Below are positions 49,061 through 59,795 of a DNA stretch of 64,000 bases, one piece after another (the first letter of the stretch is position 1; the number at the start of each line of letters is the position of its first letter). The notes under the pieces are model-generated. The model made no database searches and was not told the origin of the DNA. It saw only the letters and a program-made list of their open reading frames with translations. Where the stretch lies: the NCBI GenBank assembly GCA_015680685.1, contig MNCI01015910.1:972449-1036448 (forward strand). The letters are read 5' to 3'. The stretch comes from Gnetum montanum (Eukaryota > Streptophyta > Gnetopsida > Gnetales > Gnetaceae). The translations under genes and the position numbers were made by a program.

Positions 49061-51360
49061 TGTGGTGGAAGTTATGATCAGGTCATACAAGCTTAGGATA
49101 TTGTTTTTCTACTTGAGGGATTGCCTAACTTAGTTCATTACACCAAGGAAGTTTTTATCATTGATTGTGGGCTTGTTGCCCTAGTTGTGCTTTACTTTCT
49201 TCATGTGCCCCAAAATGCAAACTTTGGTGCTAGGCTATAATTGTTGAGGCTCTTCCTTTTTGTTCTAGTTATGAATTTTGGTATCCTCTTGTGGTTTGTT
49301 AGTTGAAGCGGGTTGGGTAAAGGAGGTCATGGATATAGCTGAAATGGGAGTGGGCTTCGGTGGACCCACTTCCTTTCATGCCTCAATCTGCTTGTCATCC
49401 TTGTTGTCAATATTTTTCTTATGCTTCTTCGTTTGTTTGGATGAGGTTTTTTGGTGGTCAGTCATTGGTTGTGAGGATGAGGTAGTAATTGTTTGGGCTA
49501 TGGTTGGTTGGATTGTGTTAGGTTGGGAGATCTTGATGAAAAAAGGTTCCTTGAGAGACATTCATGATGGTACTCTTATGATGAAGGGGGACCTTGAGCT
49601 ATGGGAGGCTGAAGAAGCCTTTTCATTGTAGAGGAGTACTGGAATCACAAATGGTTCTCTTATAGGTATCCAATCATCATTAATGTTAAATGCTAAAATA
49701 ACATAGGGGCTATCATTAGCATTCAATGGGTCTTTGTAGACCTACATCAATTGATTTTGTGGCCAAAATAGATTGGAAGCATCTAGGATCAGCTTCCCTT
49801 TATCTATCATCCTTTTCAAGTGATCCTTCAACATAAGGTAGAAGTTTGTGTCATGAATAGGCAACTAGTGATAGTTGTAGAAGTGGTATAACATGAAGTA
49901 TGTAGGCAATTTCAGATCATCTTTCATTGCCTGGGAGGGGTCCTTGGATATTTCTCATAGTTGCTCATGTTTCTTTCGTGTGGCTTTGGTCATTTGTTTG
50001 TGTTGCAAGCACCTACTTGTTAATAGTTGGTCTAGTAACTCGAATGGTTTTAATGGCAGCATAGTATATTTGGACCTATCCTTCCTTTCAAAGTTAGGTC
50101 TAGTTGTTGTTGATGTAGTGGCCCCAAAGGTTGGTGGCTGGTTATTGCAGTCATTAGTAGGGGCCTTGTGTGGATTAGCCTTCAACCCTTGGTTTGTAGT
50201 TTTTGTTTCTTTTGTCATAGTTGCTATGATCATGTTTTTTTATTTACTCTTTTCTTTGTCTCTTTGATTGTATTGGTTTTTATATGCTATATAGGCCAAT
50301 TCATGATTGGCCTCCACAACATCCTCTATATTTTTAGTCTAAGAAAATGTTTGGTTGAGGGACCGTGAGTCAAGGTAGTAGAGTTTAGACTTGATAAAGT
50401 TGTTCACTGCTTTCTTGAATATGGCTAATAAGTGGGCTTCGACTATAGGCTCTGGTATTTCATTCAATAGTCCATTCCACCACTTAGTGAATTTCTACAT
50501 GGGTTCTAAGGGCCCATGCTTGACCTTCATGAGTTGGTCAAGTATGATATCATGCTTCAAGTTATACTTGAAGTGGTTTACAAATTGGGCAACCAAGTCC
50601 TCCAAAGAGCATATGGATCCCCTAGGTAATGCATGATACCAATCAAGTGCATTCCCAGCCAAAGACATAGGGAAACTCCTCATGATGGTATGAGGCCATG
50701 ACTGCAATCATAAGCATTTAGATCAAAAGGTAATAAGATGAGTATTAGGATCATCTTCTCTATTATATTTGCTAAATTGGGAAATAGGGACATGAGGAAG
50801 AAGTGTCAAGGATGGAACTACATGACTTATGGGATCATCCTAGTAGAATTCCATAATCTTGATATTTTGTGAATTAGAGGCTTTAAGCCTCTTCAACTCC
50901 TTCATTAGGTCCTGGATCATTTGGAAGGCTTGATCCAGATCCTATGGTGGTCTTGTTGATTGCAAGGTTTGTACATAGGGTTGTGACATCTGTTGTGAGG
51001 CTTGTAGCCTCACTATGGATTGCATGACAGAAGGAAGAGGTTGCGTTATGGTTGTGGCTTGTGGGCCAAACAAAGAAAAGGACCTTTGTGCCAGTACTTG
51101 AGGTACAAATGGGACAAATGGGGTGTATGACCCTTGAGTTTATTGAGGTCCCATGATGGACCTCAGATAGGTAGTTAATGAATTTGTGGTAGTAAAAACC
51201 ACTGTTGATGGTTGCATAGATTGAGGCCATGTGAAAAATGGCATAGATTAGTTATGGATCATAGTTTATGGCATCAATTGAGTTTGATGTGTGGCTATGA
51301 CAAGTGTGGAATCAGCTTTAGTAGGGTAGGAAGGAGATGAAGATGGTGGCACCATGCCCA
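49061..51360 (-). pseudogene. Tat-2 gag remnant
   Basis: From right to left: a Pro/Gln-rich N-terminal part (about 51360-50940), the core GNALDWYHALPRGSICSLED and FKYNLKHDIILDQLMKVKHG (about 50650-50500), then PNFERKDRSKYTMLPLKPFE (about 50100), matching PNFERKDRSKYTALPVKHSE of Tat-1 gag, and a long Pro/Ser-rich tail. Many stops. Confidence 0.8.
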
Positions 51361-52951
51361 TGGAGAAAATAAAAGTGTTAGAGGAAGCTATTGTGACCTT
51401 GGGAGACATTTGTTGGAATAGTCCTCCCAAGATGTTTTTAGGCTCAAATTCTATCCTAAATTCATCATCCTCTTCCTATTGTTCCTTGGAGCTATGTTTT
51501 TCATCTTATTCCTCCTTCTCAATCAATTGGGCTAGTATATTTGCATAGATATGAGATAGAGGTATTTGGTCATTGGGGGAAGAGATGTACTCCTTACCAT
51601 TATGGTGTACAAGTTCGAACTTCCTTTTGACTTCTACTTTCGAACATGGAATCAACATGCCAGCCTATATTTTTGCATAAATGAAGTTATATTAGTCTTT
51701 ATTTATGACTACAAATTTAGGACTCTTTCCTCTAACCCTCAACGATTGTCTACATTCAATGATAGTAGGTTCTTTGGGGTCATATACCCTCATGGCTTGT
51801 TTTCTAGGAGCTTCGCTAGTAAAGGTAAGGGACAACTTGGTAGATTGCTTGAAAGACATGGCTATCGTGTTGAGAATGACTTAAAAAATAAGTTTATAAA
51901 TGATAAAATAAAAGTAAATTCTAGCTCATGGAATTCAAAAACATTTGAAAGGAACAAAAATAGCTAAAAATATACTTACTAAAATTAGTAAGTAGGGGGT
52001 AAGGGAAGTTTACCCCTTTACTAGAAATGGAAAGTTGAAAACGTTGATGTTCAACACCCTCTACGTTAACCTCATAGCTACCTCTACGTTGGGTATGGTA
52101 GGGGTGGAAAGAAGGGGGATGAGATAATGAAAATCTCACATCTTATTTAAATGTTGGAGAGAGAGGGGAAAAGTTTGAAGGCCAAAATGGAAACCTGGTA
52201 ATTTCCAAAGATGGTTTTGATAGGCTACCAAATTTTACCATAAAGGAGGGGGAAATAGGTTTGGTTGGTGTGAAAACCAATGTTAATTTTGTGGGAAAAG
52301 CAAAAATTAAATGGTTGTTAAGGCTTCTACGTTGGTTTTGTTTTGAAAATTTATAGTAAATTTTGTAAAATTTCAGCACTAAAACCACCTACAACTTTCA
52401 TGTTAGGATTTTTGCTATAGTGGGGAATGGTCAATGTTGGATTTCTTAGGAGTTTTGGCTTCAAAAAATTCATAAAATGGCTTTCAACTTGCAATGTTGG
52501 CAATGGAACAAAAGCATATCTGGTCATTAAGTTGGTAACAAGCCTCATCCACATTAGCCTCACAACTACCTCCATGTTGGATATGGCAAAGGAGGAAAAG
52601 AAGAAGAGAGGGGGGGGGGGGGGGGGGATTAGCTAAAATGATGGGAATCTCACACCTCCTACCTCAATGTTGATGAGGGAAAGGTTGAAAGCCAAAGTGG
52701 AAAGTTGGTGTTTTTCCACTAAAATTGGTTTTAGCTAGCTACTAATTTTCTTGGCTTGGGATAATGGGGGGAAGCTAACTTACGAAAGAGTTGAACCACC
52801 TAATTTAGAAACTAGAGAATAAAATATTGGCAATAAAAAGGAAAAATAGGGGAGAAGAGATACCAACACTAGCTTTGGGGTATAAAACTCATGGCAAGTG
52901 CTATGAAAAGTCAACACCCAACCACCTACAACTCCCACATTGCAAGTGCAA
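51361..52951 (-). other. Tat-2 5' UTR with internal duplication
   Basis: No coding trace. About 250 bp at 52060-52310 recur at 52545-52790 (for example TACCTCTACGTTGGGTATGG against TACCTCCATGTTGGATATGG). An 18-base G run lies at 52610-52627 in the second copy. The primer-binding site next to 52951 was not recognised. Confidence 0.55.
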
Positions 52952-54257
52952 TGGGGTTTGGGGGGGGGTGTGGCGTGGTGGTGGTGGGTAGTGGGGGTGG
53001 GTTCACTAGTGCAAGAGTTTAAAACTTGTTGAAGCCAATGTAATCCACTTCACAATTTGGGTGCTCAGACACTCCTGATGCTTTTGAACCTTCCTCAACT
53101 ACAACTTTAGATCTGAAATGTTGGCTATGATGGGGTTTGAGAAGTGTGAAAAAACTAAGTAGCCCAAATGCTCTACTCTGGGAGTTGGGAATCCCAAGAG
53201 TGTAGTGTAGAGCTTAGAAACTCACAAACCCCAAAGGTGGTTATGAGGCCACAAGGTCACAAGGTGTTTATGTTGGGTTCAAGGGAATACAAATGTGTAA
53301 ACTTGTAAAAAATCTCAACTACTTTAGAATGCCCAAGTGTAGAATTGTGAATAATTTTATGTGCAAAAATGTGTGTATGCAAATAGTTGCTAAACTATGT
53401 AAAATTGCTAAACATGTAAATGGTGTTTGAGGTTGACTTTTATAGGTTCTTTGGGCCATGAATGGGGCTGCAAAATGGCTACAAATTGGCTATAAAATGG
53501 CTGCAAATTGGCTTCCAAATTCAGGTGAGATGGATGCCTAAATTTGGAGGGTTACTATACATGGTAAATGCTTTCCCCCATGGCCATTCCATTTACTATA
53601 AATAGTAATTGAGGCACACCTTCCATGTTGGAGATGAATCTTCCATGCTGAGCTCTCCATTGTGCTTGCTGAAGTGTCTAGTCAACATTGTGAAGTGCAT
53701 AAAGTGTTGAAATCTAGCTATTATGGCTTCCACCCTAGGGGATGCAATTTTTCAACACTAGGGGTGAAGACTCTACATTAGGGGAAAACTTTTACACTGA
53801 GGAGAGGGGGGGTGTCGTGCAAGATTTCTAGGTTGTGCATGTAGTCTCCATGCTAAAGGGAGAAAGTTTTTAAAACCCCCATCCTTCCACGCTAGGGGTA
53901 GGTAAGATTTAACCCCTGCCTACAGCGACACTCCCCCCCCCCCCCAAACCCACATGTGTTTTCAACATAGAAAAGTGTATAGACCCCATAAAACCCATGA
54001 AATTGCCTTTTTAGCATTCCAAAAGGCATTTTGGCCCTCCCAAGCCCAAATATAGACACTAGGTGACCTTTTTCACTTGGGAAATGAGGCTTTGACCACT
54101 TATGAGGCATTTTTCAGCCCCAAAAGTATAAAGTATGTGAGATTGCCCACTGTGGTTACAATCTTCACATTTATAATGAAGTTTTGCCTCAAGTTTCATG
54201 AGGTGAAAGCTACATGATGAAAATTGGCTATAAGATGCAAAATTTTGTGGTGTTTCA
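52952..54257 (-). repeat. Tat-2 5' LTR
   Basis: Matches 33112-34259 to the terminal GTGGTGTTTCA. The low-coordinate edge is set at TGCAAGTG, the same terminus as at 32796, but about 270 bp present in the other LTR are missing here. A CTATAAATAG box lies near 53599. Confidence 0.75.
53806..53945. repeat. G-run/C-run inverted repeat in Tat-2 U3
   Basis: GGGGGGGTGTCG (53806-53817) can pair with CGACACTCCCCCC (53926-53938); the C run goes on to 13 bases. It lies where the other LTR has the N gap. Confidence 0.8.
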
Positions 54258-55042
54258 ATATTAGCAACCTTAGTAGCAATTTTTCACCATGGGGCTACTT
54301 CAAAAACCATGTTATGGAGTTTATGGCCACTAATGGAAACTTTGCTAGAACCTTGATCAACAGGTTTTTGTATGTAATTGCAAGATCTAGCTATAGCATG
54401 TCACTCAAAACTATAGGCATATTTTTTATCTATACCATTGACTTTAGGATGTCTAGCAACTTATTCTCCTTGCATGTTATGTCATGATCCATCATTTCAT
54501 CAACATAGGTGAGCACTATTAGCAACTTTGCTAACAAAAGAGACGTAGTCCTTAACAATGCATTCAACTATCTCCATATGGTCCTTCAATGGTCTAGCCT
54601 TTGGCTCTTCCATACAAGTTCTGCATTTCTTTTATACTTAGTTTTTTTAAATAGATCTACAAAGTTCCAAGTACTTAAGCATCAAACCTCAAGACTACCA
54701 TTTCTATATAACAAACTAACACCAACAATAGCTTTATCCTTGCTAATAAAGGTTGACAACCAACAACAAGGTGCTTTTAGTTTCACCTTACTAGTTGATT
54801 TGCTCTTACCTTGTTCAATTTTGAGAAATTTTTCCAGAGATCCAATAGAATCTTTAACTTAAAGGGGATGCCCCATACAAAATAACCATAAACCTTATAA
54901 AGCTTCATTTCCAAACTGTATTACTATTGTATCTTCAACCCTTGGTTCAACATCTTTGAATCCAACAACCTATCCTTGTATTTATTTCATAACTATTGTT
55001 CTCATAAAAGCCTAATCCTTTAATGGTTGAAATGTGCCAACA
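54258..55042 (-). repeat. Tat-3 3' LTR, part 3 of 3
   Basis: Continues the alignment with the right LTR (about 58003-58736): CAATTTTTCACCATGGGGCT against CAATTTTTCGCCATGGGGCT. It ends GCCAACA, the LTR terminus. Confidence 0.85.
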
Positions 55043-55056
55043 TTCCTTTCCTCCTT
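55043..55056 (-). other. Tat-3 polypurine tract
   Basis: The minus strand reads AAGGAGGAAAGGAA and touches the 3' LTR start TGTTGG. This is textbook position and composition. Confidence 0.75.
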
Positions 55057-55820
55057 AAAATTCTTAAAGAAATTTATGCAAGCATCATTTTAAAATAAAC
55101 TATAATTGAAGCTTTTATTGACCTTTTATAGTGAAAAATAGTAAATATTTTTGGAGGAAAATTATCGTCAAACTTAAGGTTCAGTGGCATAAAAGGTTCA
55201 TTCTTAAGAAATAAAAATGAAAACTATACACATGAAACCATAGCATAAGCTACTCATCATAAGGAAAGGAAGTGGTCAAAGTGACCCTCTTAGGAATCCT
55301 CTTGCCTTGTGTTCTATTATACTTAATTCTTGATGTAATCCAAGCTTTCCTTTGTTCCTCTTATTTTATTAGTGATCCTCCTTCAACCTTCATATTATTC
55401 CTTGTAATATTATTCTTAAAACTATCTTCTTAACTTCTTGTTTAGCTTGTACTAGCCCATAGTCCAATTGATTATCAAACTTATCCAAGAAAAGACTTTT
55501 CATATTATCCCAACTTCTGATACTACTACTTGGCAAGTTTAAATACCAAATCTGAGCTATGTCCTTTAAATTTGCTACAAACGATCCACAAGCTTTGATC
55601 TTGGTGTTGCATAATTGTGTGAACTAAAGCTACTGATAAACCAAACATAAGAGGTAAACTTATTATCCTTCTAGCTTTTACTCCTCTACTTGTTCCAAAC
55701 TCAAAAACATTTTTCTTTCAAGCCCTCCTAGCATCAAAGAGAACTGTTGGTGTGCTAGGCCTATTGATCTTTTTAATTATGATAAGCTATTAACTTATGA
55801 ACTTCAGAACAAATGTTCAT
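55057..55820 (-). pseudogene. Tat-3 interior with gag fragment
   Basis: On the minus strand, at about 55620-55420, a trace reads AQIWYLNLPSSSIRSWDNMK and SLFLDKFDNQLDYGLVQAK, a gag core with the usual W-LP-S-I-W pattern and FL-KF. Nothing else of gag or pol is present. The 803-bp interior is a deletion derivative or a non-autonomous form. Confidence 0.65.
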
Positions 55821-55845
55821 GCCCTCCTTCTAGCACCAAAAGAAC
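55821..55845 (-). other. Tat-3 primer-binding site
   Basis: The minus strand reads TTTTGGTGCTAGAAGGAGGGC a few bases after the LTR end, identical in core to Tat-1 (16394-16411). Confidence 0.85.
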
Positions 55846-58736
55846 TATTGGTGACCATTTGGGATGTGACCCCCAACGTGGGGTGCTTCACAGTCTTATG
55901 ACCTTGGGACTCAGAGGATTGAAGGTATTTTAGGGTTTAGGTTCTTGTAGGTCTCTGGCAACACCAAGGCCCAAATACCTCCAAATAGACTTAGTAGTTA
56001 TGAAACAAACTAATTGTGAGTATGTGTTTGTTGTTGCAAATGTTGAGATGGTTGGGTTATCTATGAAATTGTAATTGGCTTTCATAAAAGAAATTTAGCT
56101 ATCTTTGTTGAATACTATGAGTTGTTTGAAAATTCTTATTTTGTCCAATTACTTAGTCTATATAATTTCTATAGTACTTTACTTGTAACAAATAAAATTT
56201 TGTAGAAATGTTTGAGCATAATTTTGCTAATCTACTCCTAATTTTCCCTAGAAAGAAAGTTTCACAAGAAAATTAAAAATAGAGCAAGATTCATTAGACT
56301 TAGAAAGAGAAAGAAAAGAAAACATATTTGTGTGAAATCTCAAATATTCAAGTAAGATAACTTGATACAAGTAAACACTTCGCAATAAAGCTATTCCTAA
56401 TTCAATAACTATGAATTGTTTAAATTTTCTGAGCTCAATAAGCAATTTCATAAAGATAATCTTATTATACTACCAAAAATTATTGCATAAACAACAAAGT
56501 ATGAGTCTCTATTTTAGCTAGTTAATAGATGTCAAAGATTGCATTCAACAAAGCTTTCAAAAAATTTAACAATCTCTTGATTGAAATACCAAGGCAATAC
56601 TCTTTAAAAATATAGAAGTTATTTCAATCCCATCAAAATACCAAAGATTTTCCTAGATTCTCTATGCTCAAAACAGGCAATTTCACATTACTATTAAATT
56701 TCTTTTAAGAATTTTTAACAACATAAGCTCTTCTATGTCTAATCTTAATAAAAGTTCAATATTGCGCAAAAACAGAGCTATAAAAGCAACCTAGGATAAA
56801 TCCCAAAATTAAATACCAAGTTCAATACTATCTAAACTATTAGCTAAACAACTAAAACAAAATGGGAAGAAATGAACTCATAGGATTAAAACAAAGTAGT
56901 TGAATTGATAGATTAGCAAGCTATCATACAAGCTTCAATATCTTTTTCCTGATCTTCCAACCCCCTTTAACTTCTACCCTTGAAGCTCTATTTGTAGTGG
57001 CTTTAGTGTGATTACAAACATTATGAGAAGTTGAGGTAAGTTACAAACATTATAGGGGTTGGTTATAATCACCATTGAGTCAAATGCTATAGATGACAAG
57101 TGTTTTGTAGTTACAACCACCATGGTGACTAGGAAGCTATAGTTGACAAGTGTCTGGCGGTTACAACCACCATGGTAGTTAATTGTAACTACCATAGAGA
57201 AAATAGATATGGTTTCCAAATATCCCATTTGATAGTTACAACATCATGGAGAATTAAAATTCGATTGCAACCACTAAAGGAAGTTAACCACCATAGAAAT
57301 GCAAACTATGGTTGACAAAGTGTTAGATCCATATGGAACATTGAACAGATGTCACATAAATTCCCTTATGGAACATTGAACAGATGTCACATAAATTCCC
57401 TTTTTCCTAATTAAATGACTTAATTGTTAATGACGGGCGAGATTCCTAACTCTACTACTACTAGTTCGAAGCCACGAGTGGATCCAACCACCAGTGGCAT
57501 TTCATCATGCTTGACGTGGTTGTTGTCCAAACCCTGAAACATGTCTGCAAACGTGAACATTTTGTGTGCATACTCCTCCTCGCTGCCCTTCTCAGGTTCC
57601 GTGACGCGGCGTGCCATGATGCCATAGGGGATTACGAGTCCTATGAAAATAAGATGAATGAGCTCCCAATTGCGTGTGACGGAGCTCTGCGGACCTGCAT
57701 ATTCATGATCAACTTCAGGCTCCACTTCTGCAGAACTGAGATCAATGCCATGGCTAGAGCCAGAAACACGCCTTTGAGGATCGTCCCTGAAATCTCGGCT
57801 TTTTCCTTGCCGGTATAGATCCCGTGTTGGTGCTATCGCAGTATTTTGTCCCAATCCAGGAACTACTGTTTCTGCATAACATGTATCATCAGTACCAATG
57901 TCTTCACCTGTGCCGGTGGCAGCCAATTCTGATAGGGCAGCTCTAGTTTTTCCAGAAAGTTGAGCGCCGAAGTGTAAAAGTTGGCCAATTTCAGCAGCAG
58001 TACCAGCAACCCTAGCAAACAATTTTTCGCCATGGGGCTGCTTTGGAAACCCTGTTATGGAGTTTAGGGCCACTGACGGAAACTCTGCGGGCACCTTGAT
58101 GAACAGGTTTTTGTACCTAATTGCAGGTTCCAGCTCCAGCACGTCACTCAAAACTGCGGGCATCTTTTTAATCTCTACCACTGGCTTCAGGACGTCTGGC
58201 AACTTATTCTCCTCGCACGTTATGTCACGATCCGTCATTTCATCGGCATAGGTGAGCACTGTCGGCAACTTTGCTAACAAGAGAGACGTAGTCCTCAGCA
58301 ATTCGTTCTGCTATCTCCGTATGGTCCTTCAATGGTCCAGCCTTTGGCTCTAGTTTCGGTACTTGAGCACCGAAACTCAGGACTACCATTTCTGTATAAC
58401 AAACTAACACCAACAGCAGCTTTATCCTTGCTGATAAAGGTCGATGACCAACAACAAGGTGCTTTTAGTTTCACCTTACTAATGGATTTGTTCTTACCTT
58501 GTTCAATTCTGAGAAAGTTTTCCAGAGACCTGATAGCATCTTTAACTTGAAGGGGGAGCCCCATACAAAATAACCATCAACCTTATAAAGCTTCATTTCC
58601 AAATCGTGTTGCTATCGTATCTTCAGCCCTTGGTTGAACACCTTTGAACCCAACAACCTATCCTTGTATTTATTTCATAACTGTTCTTTTCATCAAAGCC
58701 AAGCCTGTTCCATGCAATGGTTAAAATGTGTCAACA
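55846..58736 (-). repeat. Tat-3 5' LTR
   Basis: 2891 bp. The minus-strand start is TGTTGACACATTTT; the end CACCAATA is a mutated CACCAACA. The left 1.57 kb is as AT-rich and CpG-poor as its partner. The part from 57420 up to about 58560 keeps many CpG sites and an open frame. A 35-bp tandem duplication lies at about 57330-57405. Confidence 0.85.
57420..58301 (-). CDS. Unidentified 293-codon ORF in U3 of the Tat-3 5' LTR
   Basis: ATG at 58301 (MLRTTSLLLAKLPTVLTYAD), stop TAA at 57420-57422. It lies in U3, sense to the LTR and upstream of the TATA position. Stretches such as NKLPDVLKPVVEIKKMPAVL and GQLLHFGAQLSGKTRAALSE look protein-like, with an acidic C-terminal part (EPEKGSEEEYAHKMF) and one hydrophobic stretch (LIHLIFIGLVIPYGIMA). 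I do not recognise a family. An 89-codon frame (58564-58295) overlaps its start in another frame, so the true protein may begin upstream with a frameshift. The copy in the left LTR has stops and frameshifts. Long open frame plus CpG retention in decayed DNA is notable, but a spurious ORF in a GC-richer patch is possible. Confidence 0.4.
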   Translation of the reverse strand: MLRTTSLLLAKLPTVLTYADEMTDRDITCEENKLPDVLKPVVEIKKMPAVLSDVLELEPAIRYKNLFIKVPAEFPSVALNSITGFPKQPHGEKLFARVAGTAAEIGQLLHFGAQLSGKTRAALSELAATGTGEDIGTDDTCYAETVVPGLGQNTAIAPTRDLYRQGKSRDFRDDPQRRVSGSSHGIDLSSAEVEPEVDHEYAGPQSSVTRNWELIHLIFIGLVIPYGIMARRVTEPEKGSEEEYAHKMFTFADMFQGLDNNHVKHDEMPLVVGSTRGFELVVVELGISPVINN

Positions 58737-58741
58737 TACAT
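58737..58741. repeat. Target-site duplication of Tat-3, right copy (TACAT)
   Basis: Matches 12952-12956 exactly. Confidence 0.85.
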
Positions 58742-59790
58742 ATTATAAAATAATAATCAAGTCAAAGACTCAAGTTTCTAATAATTAAATATATTTCAAA
58801 TTGATTATATTCAATGAAGCTGAATTTTTTGCTATGCATCTATCATAACATAGCTATATAAAAAGCTATTATTGAGACAATGTTGGCACGATAAATTTTA
58901 TAACAATATTTACCCTAAAACATATAGCCAAGCAAGAAATTTATAACTCAATATTACCCACTAGAATCAAATCCATGACTTTAAACTTCTAAATCAAGAG
59001 TGTTACTACTAGGTTAACACCTCATTATTTATCAAAAACTATTATAAAATATATCAAGGGCTATATTAAATTAATTCAAGAATTAGCCAAGAAATATATC
59101 AAAGGTATAATAAAGACTCATCAAAATACATAGAGCAAAGATATATCAAAATATTGTTAATCTATTCATAGCATAAATTTAATATTACAATCAATAAGAC
59201 AAAGTTAAGAGTTCAACAAATAGGAGGTTACAAGAAGAAGGTTCTATGTGCAATAATAATTAGAAAGATTGAGAATAGACTTTCTACCTAATAGGAGAAG
59301 CTATTATTAGCAACTAGTAAGTTGATGGTGGATAAAGTTGTTTTTTAGCATTCTAATTTACATGGTTTCTGTGATTTCTCCTTCTATATGTATGATAAAT
59401 CATATAGATCAATAAGTTAGATAATTTTTTTTATGAATTAGGACAAATGAATGGAAAAGGTTTTACTTGGCTACTTGACATAAGGTTGATACACCTAAGA
59501 CTATTAATGATTATGAATTCAAGGCTTTGATAACCTAATCTTACATCTTTGCTACTAAATTTTCTTAGGATATTTGAAACAAGATTGATAATCAATGGAT
59601 TCAAAACATAATCTTCAAGTATGGAAATCCAATTAGAGAAGGGGTGTTGAAACTTAAAAAAAAATTAAATAATATTTACTCTCAAGATATATTATTAATT
59701 AGAACTTATAACTCAACATTACCCATTAGAATTGAACCCATGACTTGCAACTTCCAAATTAAGAGTTTTACTACTGGGCTAACATCTCAT
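58742..59790. other. AT-rich DNA with two tRNA-like repeats
   Basis: Apart from the two SINE-like pieces listed separately I see nothing recognisable. Confidence 0.5.
58940..59028 (-). repeat. SINE-like (tRNA-derived) repeat, copy 1
   Basis: The minus strand reads an A-box-like TTAACCTAGTAGTAA and, about 40 bases on, a B-box-like GGATTTGATTC. It matches 59706-59792 along about 88 bp. Confidence 0.5.
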
Positions 59791-59792
59791 TG
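59706..59792 (-). repeat. SINE-like (tRNA-derived) repeat, copy 2
   Basis: The minus strand reads TTAGCCCAGTAGTAA (A box) and GGGTTCAATTC (B box), the better preserved of the pair. Both copies end in GGGTAAT-TTGAGTTATAA. Confidence 0.55.
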
Positions 59793-59795
59793 TTA

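Larger units (their letters stand above)
32796..54257 (-). mobile_element. Tat-2: decayed Tat-lineage element, minus strand, split by element B
   Basis: LTRs lie at 32796-34259 (3') and about 52952-54257 (5'). On the minus strand it begins TGAAACACC like Tat-1 and ends CACTTGCA. Interior, in element order: 5' UTR, gag, protease, tandem repeats, spacer, then (after the B insertion) RT, RNase H, archaeal RNase H, integrase, tandem repeats. All domains match Tat-1 but with abundant stops. It is inserted in the Tat-3 3' LTR; the flanks share TATT but no clean 5-bp duplication remains. Without element B it is about 14.5 kb. Confidence 0.85.
12957..58736 (-). mobile_element. Tat-3: minus-strand LTR element with very short interior, host of two nested insertions
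   Basis: Two copies of an LTR of about 2.9 kb lie in the same orientation. The right copy is continuous (55846-58736). The left copy is split into 12957-14826, 32254-32795 and 54258-55042. On the minus strand the ends read TGTTG and CAACA. The target duplication is TACAT on both sides. The internal part (55043-55845) keeps a primer-binding site identical in core to that of Tat-1, a gag fragment and a polypurine tract touching the 3' LTR. Removing Tat-1 and Tat-2 restores one continuous LTR, which proves the insertion order. The PBS suggests Tat lineage. It cannot be autonomous as it stands. Confidence 0.85.

Noticed and set aside
49278-49631. 117-codon plus-strand ORF with hydrophobic stretches
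   Set aside because: It is the reverse strand of the low-complexity Tat-2 gag tail, which has homologous wording to Tat-1 gag on the minus strand.
57507-57818. 103-codon plus-strand ORF
   Set aside because: It is antisense to the longer 293-codon frame in the same CpG-rich patch and has no independent support.
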